Shown here piece by piece: positions 9,647 through 21,800 of a stretch of DNA of 23,916 nucleotides. How positions within the stretch are numbered: position 1 is the first letter of the stretch; each line of letters opens with the position of its first letter. The position numbers and the translations under genes are program-made. Under the pieces are notes generated by a model. That model made no database searches. It was not told where the DNA came from and worked only from the letters and a program-made list of their open reading frames with translations. The DNA comes from JAGNLA01 sp964472265 (GTDB taxonomy: Bacteria > Caldisericota > Caldisericia > JAAYUI01), in assembly GCA_964472265.1 (NCBI GenBank), contig CAYYJO010000030.1, forward strand, positions 1-23,916. Direction: 5' to 3'.

Positions 9647-9810
9647 TGATGCCTCCTTGGATTGTCGAGCCTTGCTGCCGGCTCCGGCTTTCCTGTTTCG
9701 ACACGGTCTATGGGTGAGTCAGAGAAGCGGTCTTGGGAACCTACCCTGTACTCTACGTTGAGGATGTCATCATAGTAGCGGTTTGTTGCTCTTTTATCAA
9801 ACTTGTCCAT
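9643..9810 (-). CDS. Small charged protein of unknown function (55 aa) between the two giant genes
   Basis: I do not recognise this protein. The ATG at 9810 is preceded at 6 nt by a perfect AAGGAGG (9823-9817), 15 nt after the stop of the 4454-aa gene. Its TGA overlaps the ATG of the 2713-aa gene as ATGA, and that gene's own AAGGAGG lies inside the last codons of this frame. The product starts MDKFDKRATNRYYDDI and ends in NPRRHQ. 22 of 55 residues are charged (11 acidic, 11 Lys/Arg); there is no Cys, no Trp, no signal peptide and no membrane segment. The C-terminal half is Pro/Arg/Asp-rich and probably disordered. A role as cytosolic partner, translational coupler for the second giant gene, or substrate of TldD/TldE is possible, but nothing in the sequence decides this. 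An in-frame ATG two codons earlier abuts the ribosome site and is unlikely to be used. Confidence 0.72.
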   Translation of the reverse strand: MDKFDKRATNRYYDDILNVEYRVGSQDRFSDSPIDRVETGKPEPAARLDNPRRHQ

Positions 9811-9816
9811 ATCCAT

Positions 9817-9823
9817 CCTCCTT
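9817..9823 (-). promoter_or_regulatory. Ribosome-binding site of the 55-aa gene
   Basis: Perfect AAGGAGG, 6 nt from ATG 9810. It is the main evidence that the small frame is translated, and it excludes the earlier ATGs at 9829 (upstream of the site) and 9816 (touching it). Confidence 0.75.
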
Positions 9824-9825
9824 GT

Positions 9826-12800
9826 TCATGGTTTGCATGCATCCGGGTAGCACATCATCAATGTTCTTGTTGATGATTGCCAGTCATACTTCCACCCAAG
9901 ATTGTCAGCGACGAATCTCAGCGGAACGTACAATCTTGAACTCACGTTTATTGGTACAACGCTTGGGTTTGTGTCTATCTGCACGGATTTCTGCTGTCCA
10001 TTTTCAGTTATGGTTGCCTTGTTGCTTCCCTGAACAATTGAGACCTTTTTGCCTTCAAACTCATACGAAGCCGTTTTTGTGTTGGCATCATAGCTTACAA
10101 CCGCTCCGAAAACGTTTCCGAGAAGTCTAAATGGTACAACAGTTCTTCCATCCTGTGTGGTAAATGGATAAGCTCCATCAGTTGTCTTGAATACCGATCC
10201 ATTGAAGGTTGTCCTGTCTGGGACACCCACGGGTGGTTTGCCTGTCAAAGTGTTAAACGCTTTTACGTTGTCAAATCTCATCGAAACGTTAACGATAAGG
10301 ATTTTTGTCCATACGTAAGTCTTTCCATTGCTGTCAGTCGCCCTGAACGTAAGGATATTCTTTCCGGCTTTTACCTTAAGTCCTGGGGTACCTGTCACTT
10401 TTTTCATTGTCGTATCAAGTGTAAGAAGAATCCATTCGGATGGTGCAGTATCGGTGCTAACCTCTATCTTTACAACATCACCATCGAATGATCCAGTAAC
10501 GCTTGTCTTTGCTTCGAGATGATACTGACCATTTGTTGCTTCTGAGACCAGAGTCACTCCACCGGTTGGTTCGGTGTTGTCCTGTGGCGATGTGATCAAA
10601 ACCGTCGGCTGAGAAACCGGGTTGTAGATGACGGTCAGTGGCGGCTCGAAGCTTGTGTTGCCAGCCTGGTCTTTTGCAACGATGTTGATTGAGTTTGACC
10701 CCTTGAGGAGCGTATAAGTGAACTGGAATGTCTTTGACGCCTCATCAAAGGTAGCTTTGTTCATTGGTGCTGAAGGGTTGGCAAAGTCGCCGTAAGTGAT
10801 TTCGTACATGAAGTCTTCCTCAAAAGTGCCCTTCACTGTTATCTGTCCGGTTGAGACAGTTGCGCTGTCCTTCGGCTCGGTAATGGTGAATTTTGGTTTG
10901 ACGTTGTCGACCTTTATGGTTCCGAGTGTCTGCCTTGGCTCATCCTGGAAGTTCGGGTCTGTTGACCAGTATTCAAACGTGTGCTGGCCATATTCGATAA
11001 CAACAGGTGCGCCTGTGTATCTCTTGGCTTCTCCGCCGTCAATGCTGTAGTACATTGTCGCAGTTGACTGGTTATTGGTCAATGTGACCGATGGTTTATC
11101 CTTGTACCAGCCAAAGTCGCCGGTTGGCGAGTTCGGATTTATTACAGCCAGCGTTGAGAGCACTTCACCGATCTTGAAGTCATTGGAATTAACAAACGTT
11201 GGTTCAGCCGATGTTGCAACCTGGACATGGTATGTCGATGATGTTGACGGGTTGTCAATGCACTTCAGAACTATCTTTACGTTTGAGTTTGGACCAATGG
11301 AACTTGATGGCGAGAAGGTGAGATAGGTTCCTTGATTTTGTTTTACTGTAGGTGTGCCACTTGCTGCCTGGCCGTTTATAAGGATTCTCTGTGCCGAGAT
11401 TGTTCCGAGATTGTACGCTGGATGGAACCAAAGCGTGATTGTTGAAGCCGGAGTAAGTGAACCGAACTGACCGGTTGTGAACTCAATTGTATAATCAACG
11501 CACTTGGCAGCTGCCGTATTTGAACTCAGCGTAACTTTTGGCGTTGAAACCTGCGATTGACCGATCATGTAGGTGTCAGACTCAACTCTGATGGTCTCCT
11601 TTGTTGTGCTCACATACATCGTGTAGGAACCGGACTTGGTCGGGTTCTTTATGCCTGCACTCTTTAGGAAGACAATCTTCACTTCAGAGTTCTCAGGGAT
11701 TGCATCAGGAGCCGTAAGTATGACTTTCAATGCGATAGTGTCTATCTGAACAACGTCTGTTAGAATCTTGCCATTTACGGTTACCTGTGTCGGGAGGATG
11801 TTTGGCGGGATGTAGGTGTCATTCCTGAATTCGAGAATGATCTTGTCCTGAGCTTTTGCCAGTCTTCCGCCTGCACCAGTGCTGAAAACAATTGTGTATT
11901 GAGCTTCAGCTGCAGTAATGACCGGGTCTGGTGTGACCTTCGCCGCAGAAACTTTTGAAGCATCGATAACGTATGATGCAGACTGGACAAGGCTTCCATC
12001 CGATGAAGTCTTTGCGTTGACCTTGTACTCAGTGCCCGGAACCGTTGGGTTCTTTATACCGGCCTGATCTGAAATCTGAACAACAACGGTTGAGTTGGAA
12101 GGAATGTCAGTGCCAACGGTTATGAGCAGAGACCTGTTGGCTTGATTTGCTTCAACTGCCACTGATTCTGTGCTCTGAACCTTGATCATTGGTGGTGATA
12201 TGGTTGTTGGTACGAAGGTGTCGACCGGGAACTGGAAGTAGATTGTTCCAGCGCCATTGGTCAACGTCCCTGCTGAGCTCGTTTTGAATCTTATTTCATA
12301 GGCTGAAGGAGAACCTGCTGCCGATGGCTTTGGAGTCAGCGTGAGTCCTGAGATGCCTGACCTCTGAATCTTCACCTGTGGCTGGTTCACGATTGCCTTT
12401 GGCACGCCAGTGCCTGAGCCTGTTTTGACAATGAACGAGTCAGTTTTTTCATCGCTTGGGACATCAACATTTGAGTATTCAAATGTGAGCTTGTGGTTCT
12501 TCAGGAACTTCATGAACATGAACTCCACAAGTCCGTTTTGGAGAACCTGTACAGTCGGGACATCTCCGTCCGAGTTGACGACTCTGACGAATCCCTTGCT
12601 GCCTTCAGTCTGTGTCGGCTGTGTCCAGTCCCTTGGAATTGTTATCTGCAATCTGCCGTCAGTAAGATCCATCTGCGCCGTGAAGACAAACGTAAGCTTC
12701 ACGCCGGTTGAACCTGCCGAGACAATGTCAGGTGTGACGACACAGAGACCAGTGCCATCAGCTGTAACTGGGCCAGTTCCCTGGGTTGCGATGATCAGTG

Positions 12801-15800
12801 GTTGTGGGCTTGCCGGAGAAGGATCGGCTGTTCCTGGCTTCTTGGCAACAACGGTGAAAACGTAGTTGTTTGGACTTGGGGCAACTGGTGGATTGAGCCA
12901 GATTATGTTCATGGCTCTTCCTGCCGTCATGGTCGTGATTGGTATGATCATTACTGCGCCGGAGTAAGTGACTGCTCCGATTACAACGCCATCTGCTGCC
13001 GGAAACTGCATCTTGTCAACGGTTGGGTTTGCCCATGCTGACGGGAAGGTGATTCTTATCTCTCCACCTGTAAGGTCGTCAAGCGCCGTAAGGGTGAATG
13101 TTATTCCACCAATCTGAGTCTGGGCCTGAACCGATGTTGGGTCGACAGTTGCCTTTATGAGTGTGGTCGGTGTAGTTGTACCGCCTCCACCATTGTCTCC
13201 GCCTCCACCACTGGAACCGCCTGATGAAACAATGTTGATTGTGGCTGAGTATGACTTTGTTACGCCAGCGTATGAGGCTTCGCAAGTCACTGAGCCTGAA
13301 GTTGAAGACTGACCAGCCGTAAAGGTTGTCTGCTGTCCAGAGCTTGGTGAGATTGAACCGATTCCACCTGTAACGCTCCATTTGTAGACAACACCAGAGC
13401 TGATGTTTCCACCGTCTGAGTCGACAGCTTGGCCACCGAACACCTGGACTGCTCCGAAATTGAGCGTTAGCGGGCCAGCCGGCGTAACAGAAACTGTTCC
13501 AAGCGGTGCAGAGATATTGATTGAACAAGTCTGGGTCTTTTTTGTTCCCTGGTAAGTGGCTTCAACTGTGAGAGTTCCTGTGCCTGAGGAGGCTGGGGCA
13601 GTCAAAGTCATTGATCCGCCAGAGATACCCGAGATTGTACCGATTGTTGTGTACCAGTTGTAGTCAACACCATAATCGATGCTTACGCCGGCCACGTCTT
13701 TGAGCTGGGCTTGAATAACCTTGCTCTGGCCAGGCGTAAAAGAGATTGGGCATCCTGGTATGAGAACTATTGAATCCGGTGTTTGTCTGTTGCAGATGAC
13801 GTAGTCAACTGACTGGACATCGACATTGTTCGGTGCAAGGCTCGTCCTTACTTTGAGCCTGTAGTATCCAAACGATGACGGGTTTTTGATTCTTGATTCT
13901 GACAGGAAGGTTACTTCTATCGATTGTGAAGCAGGAAGATCCTTTGGTGTTGTGATGTCTACCTGAAGAGTAGCCGTTGTAACCGTTATTGGGTCAACAA
14001 CCGCCATTCCGTTGATGAGGACGTTTTCCTGTCTGAGCACTGACGGAAGAACCGTGTCTTGCGGGAAGGTGATGAAGATGTGCGATCCGGTCGGAAGTCT
14101 CTGGGTGATTGAGAATGTGATGACATACTTTGCACCGACTTCGCCCTTGATGCATGGATCAACTTCAACCAGTGGTGCACCGTTTCCTTCCATGTAGTAG
14201 GCAAGCGATTCGACATCGACAGATTCAGTTGATGTTCTCACTTTGAGTCTGAATGTTCCTGGATATTTCGGGTTTCTCAGCCCTGACTGCGGGAAGATTG
14301 CGATGTATACCGCACCGTTTGAGCCAATGTCAATCGGGGTTGTGATTGTGATCGTTCTTGCTGTTGAATCCGAAACAACAGTGTCGCAGGTTCTGTAGAT
14401 GATATTGTCAGTGCTGATCTTGACTGTCTGCGCCGTCATGCCTGTCGGAACAGTTGTATTGTCCGGGAAGGTGATGGTTATTGTTGACATTCCTGCAGTA
14501 AGGTTGCCAGTTGAGCCAGTCATGAAGGAGATGTTGTAGTAGGCTTCTTCATTGACGATGCCGACATTGTTTACGAACTTAAACACATTTGAACCGGCTG
14601 CAAAAGTTCCAACAATCGGAGTGGCCGGATCAAGCGTGACGATATTGGTTGTAAGGTCAACAGAAGCGATTCTGTGAAGTTCAGCTGTGAAATCTGCAGG
14701 ACCGACAAGCACATACTGCTCGCCAATGAATGGCTTTGCATCGTTGACTGTGATTGTTGTATCACCTGGGTTTGCACCAGCAGCAAGAAGAGTCGATCTG
14801 AACGTCTTCAAGTAGAAGAACGGTGTGCCTGCAGGGGTGTCCTTGGCAAGCGGTTGTGCGAATGTGAGTGAGCCAGTGCCAACACCGGTGATCTGAACAA
14901 CCTGGGCATCGAACCAGTCGGTGAGGTCGCCAACTGCTGCGTAAACGCCTGAGACCCAGCCGAGGGTCTGATCAACGTTGACAGTTACAGCACCAGCAAT
15001 GGCATCCATCGTTGTGTTGGAAACGAGATACGAGACAGCCACTGACGGATTTCTTCCGCCAATTGGTCCACCAAGGGTTGAATAAATCTGGTAGACGTTT
15101 GTTTCAATCCAGATTGGTTCAACCGACGTCTGAAGTCTGAGCCTGTACGAACCAGTTACCGGGTTCCTCATGCCTGCGCCTGGCTTGATGACTATCTTGA
15201 CATGTCCCTTTGCATCGACCGTGATAGGAGTGAAGATCGTGATGAGCCTGTCTACATAGTCGATGTTTGCATTCATGCGACACTGGGTGTCGTTGATGTA
15301 GATATTTGTTGCGGCTATTGATGTGGGAAGTGTTGAGCCAACCGCCGCATAACCTCCACCGTACCCATAAATGTCATTGTCTGGGAAGGAAATCTTGATT
15401 GAGCTTATGTCTTTTGTCAACGATCCCTTGTCTGAGATGTCCCAGTCAATTTGGTACTCCGCATTGACATACTTCGAAATCGGCGGTGTGACTGTAACAG
15501 TTGCTCCACCAAGCGCCAAAGTAATGTAATATGGAGAAGACTCTGCATCATTTGGCTGGGCTGAAGTTCTCAGCTTGAGTGTGTACGGGCCTTCAGTGGT
15601 TGGGTTGACAATTCCACTTTCAACATCAAACCTTACCCAGATGTGGTTGCCTGATACGAATGAGTATGGGCAGACAAAGGTTATTGACCTTCCATTGATC
15701 GTTACGGGCGACTTTGCATCCAGTGGCGGAGTGGCATCCGAGCCAAACATTGCATCGTCGTCAACCTTTATATGGCCGGGCATCAACATCGTCGGAATGT

Positions 15801-18800
15801 TTGTATCGCTTGGGAATGTCACTGTAATCGTGGTGAGGTCGGCAGTGATCGTTGCGTATGTGACAAATTCGATTGTGTACTGAGCCATTGTAGATACTGT
15901 CGGTGGCTGAACGTCAACATTGACGATCATGACGCTGTTGAGGATTGCGTAGTATTCTGATTCGTTTGCTGTGTTCTCAACATCAGTCCAGACTGCAACG
16001 GTATAGTTTCCTGAAACATACGGGTTGCAAAGTCCTGAGCATTCCTGGAACACAAGCTTTACTTCCGTACTGCTTGCAACATCGACAGGCAGAATCACCT
16101 CAATGACAGCCATGCTTGTGAAGGTTGGCATTGGGCGTGGCACTTTGTCGCCTGTCGGGTTCTGGTAAACGTTAGCGTTTGCCGTCGCCTGAACTCCATT
16201 GACAGTGATACAGTTAGCATCAATCTGCATGAATGTTGTTGGCATGTAGTAACCACGGTTTGTGCCTGGAAGCACATGGTTTGGATCCATTTCAACAGCG
16301 ACAAATATTCTGTTTGTTCCCCTTGTCAGCTTGCCTGACATGCCCGTGTTGAATGTGATTGTCATTTCAGACGGCTGACAGACTGTTCTGCTGATGATGT
16401 TTGGAACAACAGTCACTTTTGGCTTGTTGAGACCGGTTACAATCGGGTATGGCAGTGAGATTGCGTACTGTGGCTGTGCAGAGGTCATGACCTGCAACGT
16501 GTAATACTTTGCATAGCCAGGGTTTGTGATTCCGGCAGATTCGCAGAATCTGATCGAGATCAACTCGCCTGCATTGATGTCTATTGGAACGGTGATTGTC
16601 ACAACATTTCCAGAGATTACAGGCGGTGCGCTCAATGGTGCATAATGTACACCGTATGAACCAGGATGTGTTGGCGGGCAGACATCATTGCTGAAGTCTG
16701 CAGTCCTTGCAACGTAGATCGATCCAGCTGACATGTTTGAAGGAACAACAGTTTCTGATGGGAACGCAATTGTTATTGTGTCCCTGTCCTTCTTCAGGCC
16801 TGTTGTGGATGTATCCGTGAAAACGATGGTGTAGTTTGCAACAGTGCTAACTACTGGCGGGACTGCCCTGACAGTTATGTCTCGGACGGCAGCCACGATT
16901 GAGTACGGTGAGGAGTCAATGAATACAGGATCCTTGCTGGTTCTGAGCTTGAGGATGTAGTTGCCTGGGGTACAGGTGTTCCTCAGGTGTGCTGACGGCA
17001 GGAATGTGATTGAGGACTGGGCGCTGGCACCGATTGTGTAACCAAGTGGCAGGTAAATCCTCAGTGACTTGTTGCCAATTACAACAACTGACGCCGGGTT
17101 GACACCGACACCACCCCAGGTGGAGCCAAGCATTATCTGGCTGCTCTGGATTGAGCTCGCACCGAGTGGATTTGAAGTCGGCGTTACGGCTATGTACTCA
17201 GAGTCTGTGAAGTTGCCGTAGTTGACAAGCGGTGCATCGTTTCCATTTGTGGTAACCGAAATTACATAATTTGTTCCGGTTGTTGAGGGGTTCCTTATGC
17301 CTGCCGAAGGTCTGAACTGGATTTCTACAGCTGCTCCGGCTGTCATTGCTGGAAGAAGTACTGCTGGAATCTGCATCGTAATCGTGTTGCCAGAAATAAC
17401 TGGCGGCGTTGTGAGTGGGTAGTATGGTGGTGATGGGGATGGATCGTTTGATCCTTCCTTGCAGTTTACAAACTCGCCGTTAACAGCCATCCAGACAGAT
17501 GTGGCGTTGATCATTGTCGGAACCGAGAAGCCAAGCGGGAATGCAATTGTAACTGTCGGTGAAACCGGCGCAGGAGTAGTGAGCGCATTGACGAGGGTGA
17601 ACTCGAGATCAACCTGTGCAACTGAACCAGCAGTCTGTGGGTAGACCTTTGGTGAGAACGGTAGCACAGAGCTGAATGGAATGTAGTTTGTATTGATTGG
17701 AACTGCACCACCTGGTATCGGGTTATCGATTGTCGTACCAAAGTAGTTGGATGATGCCGGTGTTGTCTGTTTGCTTGTGTAGAGCTGGATTACATGGGTT
17801 CCGGCATAAGCTGGGTTGAAGATGGTGTTGCCCATGAACCTGATGTAAACGTTGCCGTTATCTGGCACACTGAATCCGGCCGGAATGTTTATCAAAACGT
17901 TTGTGCCGATAACGTTTGCAGTTGTGGCAAATGTGTTGGCACTGGTGTTGAGCGTTGAGTTATTGGTCGGTCTCCAGCCATAGTTTGTCCACGGTGAATC
18001 TGAAATCCAGATTGACGCTGCCGGGAAAGGAGCGTTGAAGGATGTGGTTGACGGGAAGTCAATCGAGATCGTGTCACCCAAAGTAAGTGACCCACCGATG
18101 CCTGTCCTGAAGTTGACGTCCCATCTTGAGAGTTCGCTGGCAATTGGATTTGCAAGCGGCTCAACATGAACGCCTGTAACCGTGTTGGTTGCGCTGAAGT
18201 TGTTCTGGATTGAGGCGTAGTCCGGCGCCGGGTTCCTTGGATCGTCAAACTGGACTTCAATATAGTCGCCAAGGTCACCGTTAAGTGTTCCACTGGCGCT
18301 GTTTGTGAAGTCGATCTTGTACTCTGTATCCTCAGTGCAGATGATGTTTGGATTTGGTGTCACCTTTATGCCTGAGAGAGCCGTGATGATGGCGTACGGG
18401 TAGGATGTTGCGTATGCTGGCTGGGATGAGGTTTTCACCTGAAGCTGGTAGGCTCCTGCGGTGTAAGGGTTCTTTATTCCTGTCTGCTTGCAGAATCTCA
18501 CTGTCACCCTGCCACCGTTTGGAATGTTGATCGGTGTGGTGAAGGTGACGATCTGACCACTGACAGTTGGCGGAATGATAACCTGTGCAAAGTTCACACC
18601 CACAGGCGCTGTTGGCGGGCAGGATGAATTTGCATCAAACTGGCCATTTGCCACCCAGATTGTTCCCGGGCTCATCTGATACGGAACCTGTGTGCCAGTT
18701 GGGAAAGCAACTGTGATTGTGCCGGAGTTTGCAACCAGTCCGCCAGTTGTCGAAACATCAAAGGTAACAGTGTATTGTGCTTCAAGGTTGACAACCGGTG

Positions 18801-21800
18801 GAACCACTTCAACCGGAATACCAGAATTGAACGTAACCGCATCAACGATTGAGTACGGTTTTGATGCAACGGGTGTCAGTTCCTTGCTCGTCGATACATA
18901 AACCTTGTATGAGCCTGGCGTGCAGGTGTTGTTTAGTCTTGCTCCTGCAGTAAAGACAACATTCATTTGGCTGCTGTCACCGACCGTGAAACCTGATGGC
19001 AGGTATATCCTGAGTTTTGTTTCAGAAAGGACAAGCACCTGGCTTGCCGGTTTTCCACCGTATCCGTAAGAGTAATAGCCCGGGTAGAACATGATTGATG
19101 ATGGAGATGGCGATGAAAGTCTGAAGTTGTTTGAGATCGATGCGCTGTTGGCTATCGTTGGATCGGCGAAGTCGATTTCAACATAATCTGAGTTGTCGCC
19201 AGACAATCCGCCTGACTGTCCAACCTGAAGCTTAATCTGATACTCTACGTTCTGGTTGCATGTTGCATCCGGTACCGGTGTCACCTCAACGTTGCTGACA
19301 GCTGTGCCAATTGCATAAAGACAGGAGACGGCGTAGGTGTTTTGCATCGAGGTCTTGACCTGGAGGTTATATGCTCCGGCTGTATATGGGTTGGTTATGC
19401 CTGCTGACTTGCAGAATCTGATGTAGACTGTTTGACCGTTTCCGATTGGGATCGGCGTTGTGATGGTTACCGCCTGTGAGCTTACGGTTCCGTTGAACTT
19501 GCATGCAACGGCTGGCGCAGGTGGTGGGCAATCGGTTCCGAGAATTGGCGAGGTAGAAACGTAGATTGAACCGGCCGGGATTGATCCTGTGCCACTGTAT
19601 CCACCACCACCAGTAAAGGTGGTCATAGACGGGAATGCAATAGTAATTGTGTCGACATCAGCCTTGAGCCCACCCAATGGACCGACTGTGAACGAGACAT
19701 CATACTGGGCTGTCTGTGACACTGTTGGTGGTGTCGCTTTTGGGTAGGTTCCACACACAAACTGGACAGCATCGACTATTGCGTAAGGTGAAGACTTGAT
19801 CCAGGTCATCTCTTTCGATGTCCTGAGGCTGAGCACATAGGAACCAGCCGTGCACGTATTTACCAGACCGGCTGCTCCCGTAAAGACTATCGTCGACTGC
19901 TGTCCCTGCTGGAGCTGGACACCTGCCGGTATCCAGACCCTGAGGGTCTTGAGATTGCCCATGCCTGAGAGAACGTCTATCCTGCTGACCCAGTTGTTCT
20001 GGAAACCGGCATAATAGTATCCTCCAAGCATGTAGACTGACTGTGACGGGATCGTAACTCCACCGATTATTGGCGGAGTGATTACAAAATACTCCGATGG
20101 CACGGTGATGCCTTCGTTGGCAATACAGCCTGAGTTTGTAAGAGACATGTTTATCTGAAGCGTTGCCGACGGATTTGATGGGTTTATGATTCCGGCGCTT
20201 GAATATATTCTGATGAACATGTCGGTGTACGGGCCACCGGCGAAGCCTGTTAGTGTAATTGTTCTCGTCGATGGGTTGGCCGTTGCAGTGACTGTGTTGC
20301 CTACAACTGTCGATTCCTGACCAAAGTTGAATGGTGGCGGGTTTGCTGAGACCCTGATTGAGTTTGCCGGAATGGTGTTGGGGATGATGGTTCCTGGCGG
20401 GAACTCAAGAGTCAGGACAGAAGCTGCGGTAATTGAGCAGCCTGAGCCAGTGTTTGACGACAGGGCAATGTCGTACTGGGCAGGAGAAGCGGTCGTTGAT
20501 GGGAAGACTGTCGGAACGATTGACAGGTCATGCCCTCTCCACTGCGGATTTACTGATGGTGCATTACCTGTCGGTACATAGTTATAGTCATCTGTGATTC
20601 CGAAATATGTCGGAACCTTGTAAGTCTGAGTTGATGATTCGAGATAAATCGTGTAGGAGGCGTTTGCTCCAGACGGGTTCTGGATGCCTGCCGTGCTCTC
20701 GATCCTGAGATAAACCATGTCGCCTGCGGCAAAGTTTGTTGGCGTTACAATCCTGACAATCTGCCCCGAAACAGTTATGTTCGCAGGTGCAACTGCTACA
20801 GCTGGTGCCCCGGGAAGTGGTGGATCCAAAAGCGGCATTGGCTGTGTGCTTATATAGATTGTGTTCGCTGCGAAGGTTGTTGGTACCTTGACGGTTGGAG
20901 GGAATGTTATGGTTATTGTGTCCGTGCCTGTAGCCAAAGCTGTTCCTGTCCTGAAGAAAACATCCCATCTTGAGGACCAGTTGACAAACGGTGGCGAAAC
21001 GTAAGCGTAAGAATCTGTTATCGCAACCGGTGGCGGTGTTGTAGACTGGAATACGTTCTGAATTGAAGCATAGTCTGGAGCAGGGTTTGTAGGATCGTAG
21101 AATGCAAGGTCAACGAAATCTCCAGCATCTCCTCTGAGGTCGCCAGCGATGCCAGGGGTGAACTGAACTTTGTATTCAACATTCTGGGCGCATGTGCCGT
21201 TTGGATTTGGCGTGACTGTGATTGCGCTGGCAGTTGTTGTTACAAGATAAGGTGTCGAGATGGCGTAGGCTGGCTGTGTGCTTGTTTTTATCTGAAGCGT
21301 GTACTGGCCTGATGTTGTTGGATTGATGAGTCCTGCTGACTTGCAGAACCTGATGGCAATCCAATTTCCTGCAGGCGCCATAAATCCGTTTGGAATCGTG
21401 ATTGTAACCGTCTGACCTGAACCATATGTGCTCGAAACAGCAGCGTTCAGATCAAGCGGCCTTGGGCCTACAAGCGGAGTTGGATAGTTAAAAGCTGGGT
21501 TTCTAACGGGTGGGCACTCGACGTTTGGATCAAACACAATGTCGGCACCTGGGAAGTTTGCTGGCGGGAATGGTGGAAGTGCAGGGTTTCCTGGCGTTGG
21601 CATCGGACCGCTCATCAGGTAGATCGATCCACCTGCAAGCGTTGTGTTCCAGTTTTTGAAGGATGTCCCACTCGGGAATGCGATTGTGATTGTATCACCG
21701 CCCTTAAGCATGGCGCCATTCTGGAAAACTACCGTGTAACCAGCTTCAAGGCCAACTGTTGGTGGATTGACGTAAACGGAAGGTGTTGCAGAAAATACGA

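Noticed and set aside
9796..9829. 10-codon frame from ATG 9829 overlapping the stop of the 4454-aa gene
   Set aside because: No ribosome site upstream and very short; the AAGGAGG lies inside it and serves the 55-aa gene.
1505..10215. Copper amine oxidase activity
   Set aside because: Only the N-terminal-like stalk domain of that family is present. The catalytic domain and its topaquinone Tyr motif are absent.
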